37,053 bases of DNA from Micavibrio sp. (GCA_030824805.1 JAPJRC010000005.1:1-37053), one strand, 5' to 3'. Positions 1 through 8,542 are shown, numbered from the stretch's first letter. Numbers and translations are program-made. The notes: generated from the letters alone by a model not told the origin.

Positions 1-30
1 CCCAAAGGCAAAAAGAAAAAGAAAAAATAA
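1..30 (+). CDS. yidC: C-terminal tail of an upstream gene, probably membrane insertase YidC (partial)
   Basis: The first nine codons in frame read PKGKKKKKK and end at a TAA stop whose last A is the first base of the engB ATG. A lysine-rich, disordered C-terminal tail is usual for YidC, the inner-membrane insertase, and YidC directly precedes EngB in many Alphaproteobacteria (the rpmH-rnpA-yidC-engB order). Only the tail lies in the window, so the identity rests on context. The overlapping stop and start (TAATG) suggest translational coupling to engB. Any other protein with a polylysine end would fit equally well. Confidence 0.45.
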   Translation, partial: PKGKKKKKK

Positions 31-656
31 TGGAAGAATATTCGCCGGAGCAGATTGAAGACGCACGGCGGATTTTCGCAGGTCCGTGCGATTTCGTCTG
101 GGGTGCAGCAAAAATGGATTTGCCGCCACCAGACTTTTCGGAAGTGGCTTTTGCAGGGCGATCCAATGTCGGGAAATCGTCTCTTGTCAACGCGCTGACC
201 GGCCGCAACACGCTCGCGAAGGTCTCCAATACGCCGGGCCGGACACAACAGCTCAATTTCTTTAATCTGGGCGGCCAGCTCTATCTCGTGGATATGCCTG
301 GTTATGGCTACGCCAAGGTTTCAAAAGATGTTCGGGACAACTGGGACAAGCTTATTTTCGAATATCTGCGCGGACGTCCAAATTTACGGAGCGTCCTTAT
401 TATGATCGATTCCCGTCACGGCCTGAAAGAATCGGACATTCATTTGATGGGTATGCTCGATAAAGCGGCAGTGAATTATCGCATTGTTTTGACCAAAGCG
501 GATAAATCCTCGAAAAAAGAACTGGCCGCCATGGAACAGAAAATACTCGATGCATTGAAGAAGCATCCGGCGGCCTTCCCGGGCGTTCATGTTACCAGCG
601 CGGAAAAAGGCGAAGGGCTCGAGACTCTTCGCGCCATGCTCATCGCGCTACGATAA
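30..656 (+). CDS. engB: Ribosome biogenesis GTP-binding protein EngB (YihA/YsxC)
   Basis: A 208-residue TrmE-Era-EngA-EngB-Septin-like GTPase of normal family length. All GTPase motifs are visible: the P-loop GRSNVGKSS (residues 43-51), the switch I stretch NTPGRTQ (67-73), the G3 motif DMPGYGYA (88-95), the G4 motif TKAD (155-158) and a G5-like TSAEKG near residue 190. EngB acts in the cytoplasm in late assembly of the 50S ribosomal subunit and is usually essential. The ATG overlaps the stop codon of the upstream frame (TAATG), which fixes the start and suggests an operon with the YidC-like gene. Its 3' end overlaps the end of the convergent gene on the other strand by 17 bases. Confidence 0.96.
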   Translation: MEEYSPEQIEDARRIFAGPCDFVWGAAKMDLPPPDFSEVAFAGRSNVGKSSLVNALTGRNTLAKVSNTPGRTQQLNFFNLGGQLYLVDMPGYGYAKVSKDVRDNWDKLIFEYLRGRPNLRSVLIMIDSRHGLKESDIHLMGMLDKAAVNYRIVLTKADKSSKKELAAMEQKILDALKKHPAAFPGVHVTSAEKGEGLETLRAMLIALR

Positions 657-1332
657 CGTTATAATATCCGTAATTGGGTTGTGATCCATAGCCGTTGCTT
701 ACACACATTGACGGGTATCCTTCGCACTCCGCGCACATCCACGTGTCGAGCGGCAAATTGTCAGGATCGCCTGTAATGTCTATCGGCAAGAATTCCCGTT
801 GCAGCGAATTGCTTGCCAGTACAGGAATATCGCGGCTGCCCGTGATTTTATAATTGATATTCTCGCAAATGCTTTTATCGATCATATAAGCGGTAAATAC
901 CAGATCGAGCGCAGGTGTGGGTGTCCATTCCACATCGACAAAATTAAAATACCAGCCGTTTCCGTTCGGGTCAGGAACGCCATCAAAGGGCGGCGCCGTG
1001 GCAGCGGAATAATTGAGGCCGCCGCCATCGGGGTGATAGATTTTGTGGATGTAAGGCGCATCGTCAAACCCTGAATCCTGTGGCCTAGAGAAGTCGATAT
1101 TGTCCATAGTGGTGCCGGTCATCATCATTTGCTCCACCACTTGCTTTGCGCTCGCGGCATAGGCTGTAACCTGGGTCGTTAAAAGCTCCGTTTTTTCATA
1201 GCTCAGGTCGTCGCTCGCGCTATCCTGCCTGGAAATCAGCATCGTCAGGCCACCGAGCAGCGCGAGGGCCAAAATAACGTAAATCAAGGCGTTTCCACTG
1301 TCGTTACCGCCATGCTGTTTGTCAGAATTCAA
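640..1332 (-). CDS. Membrane-anchored pilin-like hypothetical protein
   Basis: A 230-residue protein of unknown function. After a short polar N-terminus (residues 1-13) there is one hydrophobic helix, GNALIYVILALALLGGLTML (about 13-32), then a helical stretch and a beta-rich, aromatic and Gly/Asn/Pro-rich outer part with several cysteines towards the C-terminus (CAECEG and CVSNG). This layout resembles type IV pilin or pseudopilin-like proteins, but the canonical G-F-T-L-I-E cleavage motif is absent, so pilin function is inference. The start is a TTG preceded by GGGGGG eight bases upstream; no ATG fits. The gene is alone on its strand, convergent with engB (17-base overlap of the ends) and divergent from rmuC, with only 38 bases between the two starts. 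Confidence 0.72.
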   Translation of the reverse strand: MNSDKQHGGNDSGNALIYVILALALLGGLTMLISRQDSASDDLSYEKTELLTTQVTAYAASAKQVVEQMMMTGTTMDNIDFSRPQDSGFDDAPYIHKIYHPDGGGLNYSAATAPPFDGVPDPNGNGWYFNFVDVEWTPTPALDLVFTAYMIDKSICENINYKITGSRDIPVLASNSLQREFLPIDITGDPDNLPLDTWMCAECEGYPSMCVSNGYGSQPNYGYYNVIVAR

Positions 1333-1370
1333 TTGGATATCCCCCCAAATTTGTTTAAGGTCATTCTACC

Positions 1371-2615
1371 ATGAATAACGCCCCGATACAGTCTGGTTTT
1401 GAGACTTTTGCCGTCGATCCGGTTTCGGCGGGGGCTGGTTTTTTACTGGGTGCGGCTGTAGTGGCCATTATCATGGGCATGAAGCTTGCGGCCTCTTCGC
1501 GTCAGGCAGCCGCTCTGGAAGCCAGGCTTGAAAGCGAGCGTGCCGCGCTGGGCGACCATTTCAAGATGCTGGCACACGAAGCGCTGAAATCCAACACGGA
1601 CCAATTCCTTACGCTGGCGGGCGAAAAGCTCCGCGCTGCGCAAAAAGACGGCGAGCACGATCTGCAAAAACGCTCCATAGCCATAGAGCAAATGGTCAAA
1701 CCGGTAGAGGCGCATCTGCAGCGCATGAACGGTATGGTCGAGCAGTTGCAGGGCACAAACCGTGCTGTACGCGAAGACCTGCAAAACCTGCACAAGGAAA
1801 CATCCAAACTGACAACGGCACTCCGCAATCCTGCGGCGCAAGGCAAATGGGGCGAGTTTGTTCTTGAGACCATCCTTGAAAAAGCGAACCTGATAAAAGG
1901 GCAGCATTACGAGACACAGACTGCGATCGATGGTGGCGGTCGTCCCGATGTGATCATCAACCTGCATGACGGTTTCAAGATTGCCATAGACTCCAAAGCC
2001 CCCATCAACGATTTTATCGCCCGTCTGGATGACGATTTATCTGAATCCGATATGCAATCGATCAAGTCGGGCATGGCACGCGCCGTGCGTGGACACGTCA
2101 AAGCACTGGGTGCAAGATCTTATCAGGACAATATCGGCGGCGCGGATTTTGTTATTCTTTTTCTGCCGTCCGAAGCGGTGTTCAGCGCGACGCTTTCGAG
2201 CGATCCGTCTATCGTGGATTACGCATCCGAGAACAATGTTGTCATCGCTTCGCCGATGCTGATTATTTCGCTGTTACGCGTTGTCGGCCTGTCATGGCGT
2301 CAGGCAAAAATGGCGGACAATGCTGCCAAGGTCGCCGAACTGGGCGTTGAGCTGCATAAACGCCTTTCGACCTTTATGGATCATTTCTCGGGTATTGGAA
2401 AAAATATCAATAATGCCCTTAACGCCTATAACAAGGCGATAGGATCGTTCGAGCGTCAGGTGGAACCGCAGGCACGCAAGTTCAAAGAATATCACGTAAT
2501 TGCCCAGAATGCGGAATTACCGGAGCTGACGCAGTATGAAAACGCGCCGCGCCAGCCTATATCCATTCAGAACAATGAAGAAAAAGACGAAAGCCAAAGA
2601 CTGAATCATGGATAA
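1371..2615 (+). CDS. rmuC: DNA recombination protein RmuC homologue
   Basis: A 414-residue RmuC-family protein. It has an N-terminal membrane helix (about residues 18-38), a coiled-coil stretch (about 40-150), and then the RmuC domain, which opens with NPAAQGKWGEFVLETILE and contains a nuclease-fold-like core (GRPDVIINL, IAIDSKAPI, then FVILFLPSEAVF). RmuC limits inversions at short inverted repeats and is thought to be a membrane-tethered nuclease-like protein. The ATG has AAGG about ten bases upstream. The last eight bases overlap the def start, so rmuC is the first gene of a tightly packed rmuC-def-fmt-truA unit. This order is common in Alphaproteobacteria. Confidence 0.93.
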   Translation: MNNAPIQSGFETFAVDPVSAGAGFLLGAAVVAIIMGMKLAASSRQAAALEARLESERAALGDHFKMLAHEALKSNTDQFLTLAGEKLRAAQKDGEHDLQKRSIAIEQMVKPVEAHLQRMNGMVEQLQGTNRAVREDLQNLHKETSKLTTALRNPAAQGKWGEFVLETILEKANLIKGQHYETQTAIDGGGRPDVIINLHDGFKIAIDSKAPINDFIARLDDDLSESDMQSIKSGMARAVRGHVKALGARSYQDNIGGADFVILFLPSEAVFSATLSSDPSIVDYASENNVVIASPMLIISLLRVVGLSWRQAKMADNAAKVAELGVELHKRLSTFMDHFSGIGKNINNALNAYNKAIGSFERQVEPQARKFKEYHVIAQNAELPELTQYENAPRQPISIQNNEEKDESQRLNHG

Positions 2616-3132
2616 ATACCAGATTATAAAAGTACCGGATCCGATACTTAAAGAGGTAGCCAAAGAGGTTGCCAAGGTCGATGACGTTATCCGCCTGCAG
2701 ATGGATCGTATGCTAGAGACCATGTACAAGGCACCGGGCATCGGGCTTGCGGCAAACCAGGTGGCTTTGCTTAACCGCGTAATCGTGATGGATATCGCCC
2801 AGCGCGAGGATGATGCCGGAACAAGAAAGCCTATTGTGATGGCCAACCCCGAGATCATCTGGCGCTCAGAAGAGCCGAGCGTATGGGAAGAGGGATGTCT
2901 TTCCATCCCCGGCCAGTTCGCCGAAGTGGAGCGCCCCCTGCAGGTGCGTGTCAAATATCTTGATTATGACGGCAAACAGCAGGAACAATTGTTCAAAGGT
3001 CTGGGCTCACATTGTGTGCAGCATGAAATAGATCACCTCGACGGGCTTCTTTTCATCGACCATCTTTCGACGTTGAAGCGGAATATGCTGATGAAGCGTT
3101 ACAAGAAACAACAGGCTGCCGAAGCGCTTTAA
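2608..3132 (+). CDS. def: Peptide deformylase
   Basis: A 174-residue deformylase that removes the N-formyl group from the initiator methionine of new proteins in the cytoplasm. The three signature motifs are intact: GIGLAANQ (residues 44-51), EGCLS (95-99, metal-ligand Cys97) and QHEIDH (138-143, metal ligands His139 and His143, catalytic Glu140). Length is normal. The ATG overlaps the end of rmuC by eight bases, and fmt starts one base after the stop, so def and fmt, which remove and add the formyl group, are translated together. A C-terminal basic tail (KRNMLMKRYKKQQ) is typical for the proteobacterial enzyme. Confidence 0.97.
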   Translation: MDKYQIIKVPDPILKEVAKEVAKVDDVIRLQMDRMLETMYKAPGIGLAANQVALLNRVIVMDIAQREDDAGTRKPIVMANPEIIWRSEEPSVWEEGCLSIPGQFAEVERPLQVRVKYLDYDGKQQEQLFKGLGSHCVQHEIDHLDGLLFIDHLSTLKRNMLMKRYKKQQAAEAL

Positions 3133-3133
3133 G

Positions 3134-4072
3134 ATGACCAAATCCCTTCGCATTGTATTTATGGGCACGCCGGATTTCTCGGTGCCGGCGTTGAAGGCGC
3201 TGATAGGATCGCGTCATAAGGTCATATGTGTGTATTCGCAGCCCCCGCGCCCCAAAGGTCGTGGCCAGCATGTGCAAGAGTCGCCCGTACATGCGGCGGC
3301 AAAAGAAGCGGGCATCGAAGTTCGCACCCCGATCAATTTCAAAAACGACAAAGACATCGCCGAGTTTATGGCGCTAGAGGCGGATGTTGCGGTTGTTGCT
3401 GCATACGGCCTGATATTGCCCAAAGCCATATTGGATGCGCCTGTGCAAGGTTGCCTGAATATTCATGCGTCGCTTCTGCCGCGCTGGCGCGGTGCGGCAC
3501 CTATACACCGTGCTATCCTTGCCGGCGATACCGAGACGGGCATCACAATCATGCAAATGGATGTGGGCCTCGACACGGGTCCTATGATCAAAAAGAGGGC
3601 TGTGCCCATACGCGCCACGACCACAACCCAAAGTCTGCACGATATGCTTGCAGCAATAGGCGCCTCGATGATCGTGGATGTTGTGAACGAACTTGCCGAT
3701 AAAGGCGTGTTGCAAGCAGAAACGCAGCCGGAAGATGGCATGACCTACGCCAAAATGCTGAAAAAAGAAGAAGGGCGTGTAGACTGGCGTAACAGTGCCG
3801 AAGAAATAGACCGCCAGATACGCGCCATGGGAAGCTGGCCCGGGACATGGTGCATGGATTCCAAAGGACGCCGTCTTAAAGTCTTGGAAGCAACCATCCT
3901 TCCTGAAACGCATGCCAATGATGCCGGATCGGTGCTTGACGATGCGCATATCGTCTGTGGCAACGGGACTACGCTGAGATTGGATTCCGTACAGCCGGAA
4001 AACAAAAAACCCATAGGCGGCGGTGATGCTGCGCGCGGCGGATACCTTGCTGTGGGATCGCGCCTGCAATGA
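3134..4072 (+). CDS. fmt: Methionyl-tRNA formyltransferase
   Basis: A 312-residue enzyme that transfers a formyl group from 10-formyl-tetrahydrofolate to methionyl-tRNA(fMet). The N-terminal Rossmann-like domain has MGTPDFSVPAL (10-20). The folate site SLLPRWRGAAPI (113-124) is complete, and the catalytic residues Asn109, His111 and Asp147 match Asn108, His110 and Asp146 of the E. coli enzyme. The C-terminal tRNA-binding domain follows (from MTYAKMLKKEEGRVDW). The gene begins one base after def and its last four bases (ATGA) overlap the truA start, so coupled translation is likely. Length is normal, and no residue is missing. Confidence 0.97.
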   Translation: MTKSLRIVFMGTPDFSVPALKALIGSRHKVICVYSQPPRPKGRGQHVQESPVHAAAKEAGIEVRTPINFKNDKDIAEFMALEADVAVVAAYGLILPKAILDAPVQGCLNIHASLLPRWRGAAPIHRAILAGDTETGITIMQMDVGLDTGPMIKKRAVPIRATTTTQSLHDMLAAIGASMIVDVVNELADKGVLQAETQPEDGMTYAKMLKKEEGRVDWRNSAEEIDRQIRAMGSWPGTWCMDSKGRRLKVLEATILPETHANDAGSVLDDAHIVCGNGTTLRLDSVQPENKKPIGGGDAARGGYLAVGSRLQ

Positions 4073-4815
4073 CGCGCTGGAAGCTTACGATCGAATATCA
4101 TGGCGGCCCTTATAATGGCTGGCAACGTCAGGATGGCCAGCCATCCGTACAGCAGGCTATCGAAGAGGCGCTTTATAAGTTCTGTCAGAAAGACATTCGC
4201 ATTCAGGGTGCAGGCCGCACGGACACAGGCGTGCACGGGCTTGGACAAGTGGCGCATTTCGATCTCGACTACGGTGATCGCGCGCTATCGGGTTTCGATC
4301 TTGCCAAGGCTATCAACGCGCATCTAAAGCCGCAACCCGTGGTGATATTGAAGGCCGAAGAAACAGATCCGGATTTCCATGCGCGTTTTCATGCAACCAA
4401 CAAGCTCTACCGTTATAAAATCGTCAACCGTTCCACACCGCTGGCGGTGGATCAGGGATTGGCATGGCAGGTGTGGCGACCGCTCAATGTCGATGCAATG
4501 AACGATGCGGCGCAGCTTTTGCTTGGGCAACACGATTTTACAACCTTCCGCGATTCCGAATGCCAGGCAAAAACGCCGATCCGCACGCTCGACCGCATAG
4601 AACTGAAGCGCGATGGAGATAACGTGACCATGGAAGTGGAAGCAAAATCCTTTCTGCATCATCAGGTGCGCAACACGATCGGCACGCTGATTCTGGTCGG
4701 TGAGGGGAAATGGACGAAAGCAGACTTCAAAAAAGCCTTCGAAGCGAAAGACCGCACAAAAGGCGGCATAACCGCGCCCGCGGACGGGCTTTATCTGGTG
4801 CGTATAGATTACTAG
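4069..4815 (+). CDS. truA: tRNA pseudouridine(38-40) synthase TruA
   Basis: A 248-residue TruA that isomerises uridines 38, 39 and 40 in the anticodon arm of tRNAs. The catalytic aspartate is Asp52 in GRTDTGVH (49-56). Other family stretches include WQRQDGQPSVQ (18-28), the DPDFHARFHA stretch in the central region and FLHHQVRNTIGTL near the C-terminus. The start overlaps the fmt stop (ATGA). It is the last gene of the rmuC-def-fmt-truA unit. No rho-independent terminator with a trailing T-run is seen on the plus strand after it; the hairpin that follows is oriented for the opposite strand. Confidence 0.96.
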   Translation: MTRWKLTIEYHGGPYNGWQRQDGQPSVQQAIEEALYKFCQKDIRIQGAGRTDTGVHGLGQVAHFDLDYGDRALSGFDLAKAINAHLKPQPVVILKAEETDPDFHARFHATNKLYRYKIVNRSTPLAVDQGLAWQVWRPLNVDAMNDAAQLLLGQHDFTTFRDSECQAKTPIRTLDRIELKRDGDNVTMEVEAKSFLHHQVRNTIGTLILVGEGKWTKADFKKAFEAKDRTKGGITAPADGLYLVRIDY

Positions 4816-4819
4816 ATGA

Positions 4820-4855
4820 AAAAAATCCCCGTGGCGGGGGAATATCACCACGGGG
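4820..4855 (-). terminator. Rho-independent terminator for the leftward dap operon
   Basis: CCCCGTGG (4827-4834) pairs with CCACGGGG (4848-4855), an 8-bp GC-rich stem with a 13-base loop. Read on the minus strand the stem is followed by A and then a run of T, as expected of an intrinsic terminator for dapE, which ends 135 bases upstream on that strand. The remaining stretch 4856-4989 shows no gene. On the plus strand the hairpin lacks a T-run, though it could still protect the truA 3' end. Confidence 0.82.
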
Positions 4856-4989
4856 AGGAGTCAGGGGTCAGAGAGAGTCATGAGAGACATGGATGTCATG
4901 TCGTCGTGACAAAATTACTATCGCCCCAGATTGGTACGGCGATTTGACCGGATCATGATGATTTCAAGGTAAAGTGTGGCGAAAATGCG

Positions 4990-6135
4990 TTAGGCGAAAT
5001 ATTGTTTCAATATTTCGCGGTAAATGGTCTCGCATTTTTCAAGTTGTGGCAATGTACAGAACTCGTCCACCTGGTGGATTGATTTGTTCACCATGCCGAA
5101 TTCCACGACAGGACAATAGCTTGCAACGAATCGGGCGTCTGATGTACCGCCGCCCGTGGTCATTGCCGGTTTATGCCCGGTGATCTTTTCAACGGCGTCA
5201 ACGACAAGCTGCGTCCAAGCACCAGGTTGCGTCAAAAACGGATGCGCCCCGCGGATAAAATGCAGCTCGTAATTAGGATCTATTGAATCGAGCAGGGAGC
5301 GAATTTTCAATTCCAGATCATCCATGGTCCAGCGATCGGAAAAACGGATGTTAAACGAAGCGGTGCCTTTGGCAGGAATGACATTGTCCGCTGTGTTGCC
5401 GACATCCACGCTTGTGACTTCCAGATTGCTGGGCGGAAAGTATGCGGAGCCGCGGTCATAGATGGTGGACGAGAGTATATCGAGATATTTCACAAGCCGC
5501 GGCAACGGATTATCCGCACGCTCAGGATACGCGACATGGCCTTGCTTGCCTTTGACGGTAAGCTTGCCTGTCAAAGATCCGCGGCGGCCGATTTTGACTT
5601 CCTGACCCATGTAATCGGGATTGGAGGGTTCGCCGACAATACACACGTCCGGCACATGGTTGTTGTCTTTCATCCATTCCAGAACACGCGCCGTGCCGTT
5701 TACAGCATCTTTTTCCTCATCGCCCGTAATCAGAAGGCTCATAGAACCTTTGGCAAAGTCAGGTCTTTCCTGCAAGAAAGACTGCACGGCCGCAACAAAG
5801 GCGGCGACTTGGCCTTTCATGTCGCTGGCACCGCGTCCGATGAGTGAATCGCCCTTGATGGTGCCTGCGAAAGGTGGAACGCTCCATGCGGCCTCGTCAC
5901 CGGCGGGCACCACGTCGGTGTGGCCTGCGAAGCAGATATGCGGGCCCTCTGTTCCGCGGCGGGCAAAAAAGTTTTCTACGCTATAGGAGCCACGGCCTTC
6001 AAACGGAAGGTCGTAAATTTCAAAACCCAATGGTTTTAGAAGCGATTTAAGATAGTCTTGCGCCCCTTCGTCCTTTGGCGTGACAGAAGGAAAGGAAATC
6101 AGTTTACAGGCGATATCGATGACGCTTTGGCTCAT
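4990..6135 (-). CDS. dapE: Succinyl-diaminopimelate desuccinylase
   Basis: A 381-residue M20-family zinc hydrolase that releases succinate from N-succinyl-LL-2,6-diaminopimelate, in the pathway to meso-DAP and lysine. The metal site is recognisable: GHTDVVPAGD (His72, Asp74), GASDMKG with bridging Asp105, the catalytic and metal glutamates in TGDEEKD (Glu140, Glu141), and a C-terminal His in NKSIHQVDE. The dimerisation domain lies between (GSLTGKLTVKGKQGHVAYP and onward), and GGTSDAR marks the substrate loop. Length matches the roughly 380-residue family norm. It is the last gene of a leftward dapD-HD protein-dapE group and is followed by a good terminator. Confidence 0.97.
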   Translation of the reverse strand: MSQSVIDIACKLISFPSVTPKDEGAQDYLKSLLKPLGFEIYDLPFEGRGSYSVENFFARRGTEGPHICFAGHTDVVPAGDEAAWSVPPFAGTIKGDSLIGRGASDMKGQVAAFVAAVQSFLQERPDFAKGSMSLLITGDEEKDAVNGTARVLEWMKDNNHVPDVCIVGEPSNPDYMGQEVKIGRRGSLTGKLTVKGKQGHVAYPERADNPLPRLVKYLDILSSTIYDRGSAYFPPSNLEVTSVDVGNTADNVIPAKGTASFNIRFSDRWTMDDLELKIRSLLDSIDPNYELHFIRGAHPFLTQPGAWTQLVVDAVEKITGHKPAMTTGGGTSDARFVASYCPVVEFGMVNKSIHQVDEFCTLPQLEKCETIYREILKQYFA

Positions 6136-6159
6136 ACGCCATTACAAGCATGAAGCCGC

Positions 6160-7452
6160 TTAGTTGGCAACAGCTCCGGGCCCGGGCGGGTTCTTATTTC
6201 CAGCATTTATGAAGAGGTAGGGGAATTCCCCCATATGACGTTCGAGACGCGGCTTTACGTTCTTTTCGATGAAATGCTGAAGGCGGCCGTGTTTTTCGGG
6301 ATCTTCGTTTCTGTCGACAGAATGTATCAGGTTGTCCATAAATATATGGACCATATTCACTACTGGAGGCAGCTTTACGCTCATTGCGCCGTTCACATAG
6401 CGGCCGATACCGATAGGATTGTCACGCGGTGATTTGTAATGGCGATCAACCGATTCCAGATAACGGAAATGGGTGTACAGCATAAGGCCCATCATGTCGT
6501 CCATAACCTTTATGCCTTTGGCAAAGCCGGGCCATTTGTCCATCGCGGTATCCGGGAATCCATGACGTGGCCCGTACATGTCTTCGCGTTCGTCGCAACG
6601 TTTCAGGCGGCGATCCGGCGTAAATTTCGGGGCCCACAAGGTTGCAAAATTGTGGATGGCATCGCCTTGCTTGAGTATGAAAACAATAGGGTTTGTTTTA
6701 GGTGATTCCACCATGCGTTCCGTGTAATCCAGAACGTCTTCTTTGACCCTTGTGCCATCAGGCCCATTGATCTTTTTCTGTGACATAAGATCAATGTTAA
6801 TGGCTATTTGTTCGGCTTGTCTGCGACCTTTAAGATCATTGTAGTTAGGATCGGCGGCCTTCAAATCCTGTAGCATGATGATCAGGTCTACAACGAAGAC
6901 GTCCTTGTTGTTGGCATAGCGGGGCTGGTCTTCGACGCTGTCATGGCGAAGATGCGTGCATATCGCGGTTTCGAGGCCACCATATTTGTCCATTTCCTTC
7001 ATAGGAATGGTCCCCGAGCGCACCAGGGACATTACGGTCAATATTGGCAGGAATTCGTGGTACCAGCTTACAGTGCCGCTGTTGCGATAAAACTTGTCGC
7101 CGCTTTTTTCTTTCATCAGCTCTTCGAAGTTCTTTTCAGCCAGTCTGTAATCCTGCGATCTCATAAAGCGTATGAAGGCCTGGCGGATTTCAGGCTCGGC
7201 CTGATCCAGCGATCGCCCGTTTTTGGTTTCTTGCTTGATAGCGTTAACAAGGCGGTCGAATGCCTTGTTGAAAGGAAGATAGGTTTCGTCATTGGCAGCT
7301 GCCATGTGAAAAATATTGTGCAGCACAAAACCAACCGCTTTGCCGATGGACGGCCGGTTGTCGGATGCGGAATTCTTTCTAAAGAAGGCGAAGTTCAAGC
7401 AGGGCCTATAATTTTCTATAATACTCTTAAAACCGCCGGATTTATAACACAC
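6160..7452 (-). CDS. HD-domain protein resembling the RelA/SpoT (p)ppGpp hydrolase domain
   Basis: The core resembles the HD hydrolase domain of RelA/SpoT proteins. A first histidine sits in YHEFLPILTVMSLV (His132), the HD pair in HLRHDSVED (His170, Asp171) with the Glu174-Asp175 pair that SpoT-type hydrolases use, and the last metal aspartate in KQGDAIHNFATL (Asp264), which parallels the SpoT KLADRLHNMRTL. The C-terminal 150 residues match nothing I know and no synthetase, TGS or ACT domain is visible. It could hydrolyse (p)ppGpp or a related nucleotide; that is inference. The start is uncertain: the GTG at 7452 has a GAAAG nine bases upstream, while the ATG at 7305 (residue 50), close to where conserved-looking sequence begins, has no ribosome site. 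It lies between dapD (57 bases) and dapE (24 bases), so probably one operon. Confidence 0.78.
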   Translation of the reverse strand: MCYKSGGFKSIIENYRPCLNFAFFRKNSASDNRPSIGKAVGFVLHNIFHMAAANDETYLPFNKAFDRLVNAIKQETKNGRSLDQAEPEIRQAFIRFMRSQDYRLAEKNFEELMKEKSGDKFYRNSGTVSWYHEFLPILTVMSLVRSGTIPMKEMDKYGGLETAICTHLRHDSVEDQPRYANNKDVFVVDLIIMLQDLKAADPNYNDLKGRRQAEQIAINIDLMSQKKINGPDGTRVKEDVLDYTERMVESPKTNPIVFILKQGDAIHNFATLWAPKFTPDRRLKRCDEREDMYGPRHGFPDTAMDKWPGFAKGIKVMDDMMGLMLYTHFRYLESVDRHYKSPRDNPIGIGRYVNGAMSVKLPPVVNMVHIFMDNLIHSVDRNEDPEKHGRLQHFIEKNVKPRLERHMGEFPYLFINAGNKNPPGPGAVAN

Positions 7453-7509
7453 CGCAGCAAGCTTTCAACGAAAATATGTAAAAATTAGAAGGGCCTGATA
7501 TGAAACCGG

Positions 7510-8373
7510 TTAATCGCGCAGCAACTCGTTAATGCCCGTCTTTGAGCGGGTTTTGGCATCCACACGCTTGACGATAACGGCGCATGCCAAAGACGGCGCA
7601 GGGCTGCCATTGGGCAGGGATTTGGAAGACGGGATTGTCCCCGGAATGACAACCGAATAGGCTGGTACGCGTCCCATAAACACTTCTCCGGTTTCGCGGT
7701 CGATAATCTTGGTGGATGCACCCAGAAATACGCCCATCGAAAGAACAGCGCCTTCTTCGACAACCACGCCTTCGGCCACTTCGGAACGGGCGCCAACGAA
7801 CACGTTGTCTTCAATGATAACGGGGCCGGCCTGCAGGGGTTCGAGAACACCGCCGATACCCACGCCGCCGGAAATGTGGCAGTTTTTACCAATCTGTGCG
7901 CAAGAACCTACAGTGGACCACGTGTCGATCATGGTGCCTTCACCCACATAGGCACCCAGATTGACAAAAGATGGCATCAGGACAACGCCCGGTGCGATAT
8001 ACGCCGAACGGCGCACAACACAGTTGGGAACAGCACGGAAAGACGCCTTTTTGAAGTCTTCGTCCTGCCAACCGTCAAATTTGCTGGGCACCTTGTCCCA
8101 CCAGCTGGATCCGCCCGGGCCGCCCGAAATATTGACCATTCCATTGAGACGGAAGGACAAAAGGACGGCTTTTTTCAGCCACTGGTTCACAACCCACTGT
8201 CCTGTAGTCTTTTCCGCAATGCGTGCGGCGCCGGAATCAAGCAGAGCCAGCGCTTCGTTCACGGCGTCACGCACTTCACCTTTTGTATCCGTATTAATCG
8301 AATCCTTTTGATCCCAGGCGGATTCGATGATGGCGGCGAGCGTTGCGTCTTCTTTGCGGGCAGCGTTGGTCAT
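7510..8373 (-). CDS. dapD: 2,3,4,5-tetrahydropyridine-2,6-dicarboxylate N-succinyltransferase
   Basis: A 287-residue acyltransferase that succinylates tetrahydrodipicolinate with succinyl-CoA, opening the succinylase branch of lysine and meso-DAP synthesis. It has the helical N-terminal domain and then the left-handed beta-helix of hexapeptide repeats, with the typical stretches PNCVVRRSAYIAPGVVLMPS, VNLGAYVGEGTMIDTWSTVG and GGVGIGGVLEPLQAGPVII. The C-terminus ends in the family-typical KTGINELLRD. ATG 8373 is preceded by TTGAGGA with six bases of spacing. It heads the leftward dapD-HD protein-dapE group, and the two dap genes act in the same pathway. Confidence 0.97.
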   Translation of the reverse strand: MTNAARKEDATLAAIIESAWDQKDSINTDTKGEVRDAVNEALALLDSGAARIAEKTTGQWVVNQWLKKAVLLSFRLNGMVNISGGPGGSSWWDKVPSKFDGWQDEDFKKASFRAVPNCVVRRSAYIAPGVVLMPSFVNLGAYVGEGTMIDTWSTVGSCAQIGKNCHISGGVGIGGVLEPLQAGPVIIEDNVFVGARSEVAEGVVVEEGAVLSMGVFLGASTKIIDRETGEVFMGRVPAYSVVIPGTIPSSKSLPNGSPAPSLACAVIVKRVDAKTRSKTGINELLRD

Positions 8374-8542
8374 ATTGGGTCCTCAATTATATGAATTTCA
8401 GGCAATTGAGCATAGAAGTGGTTCCAACTCAAGTCTCCACCACAGTCTTAAGCTGCCGGAATCGTTGTAAAAGCCTGCCTTTAGGAACCAAGCCCCGCTT
8501 TCAGCCGTTAGAATTGCTGAAACAACAAGGGGATGAGCCGCC
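8374..8542. promoter_or_regulatory. Divergent intergenic region between dapD and the PH-domain gene
   Basis: This 169-base gap separates leftward dapD from the rightward PH-domain gene and must carry promoters for both. On the minus strand a perfect TATAAT lies just upstream of the dapD ribosome site, but it is so close that a start from it would remove part of that site, so I do not call it. On the plus strand AAGGGGATGAG just before ATG 8543 is the ribosome site of the PH-domain gene. I see no small gene here. Confidence 0.4.

Noticed and set aside
3374..4069. A 231-codon open frame on the minus strand, antisense to fmt
   Set aside because: fmt has intact catalytic residues over this span; the antisense translation has the skewed composition of a shadow frame.
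4069..4860. The hairpin at 4827-4855 as a truA terminator
   Set aside because: The T-run is on the minus strand only, so it fits dapE; no plus-strand T-run follows the stem.
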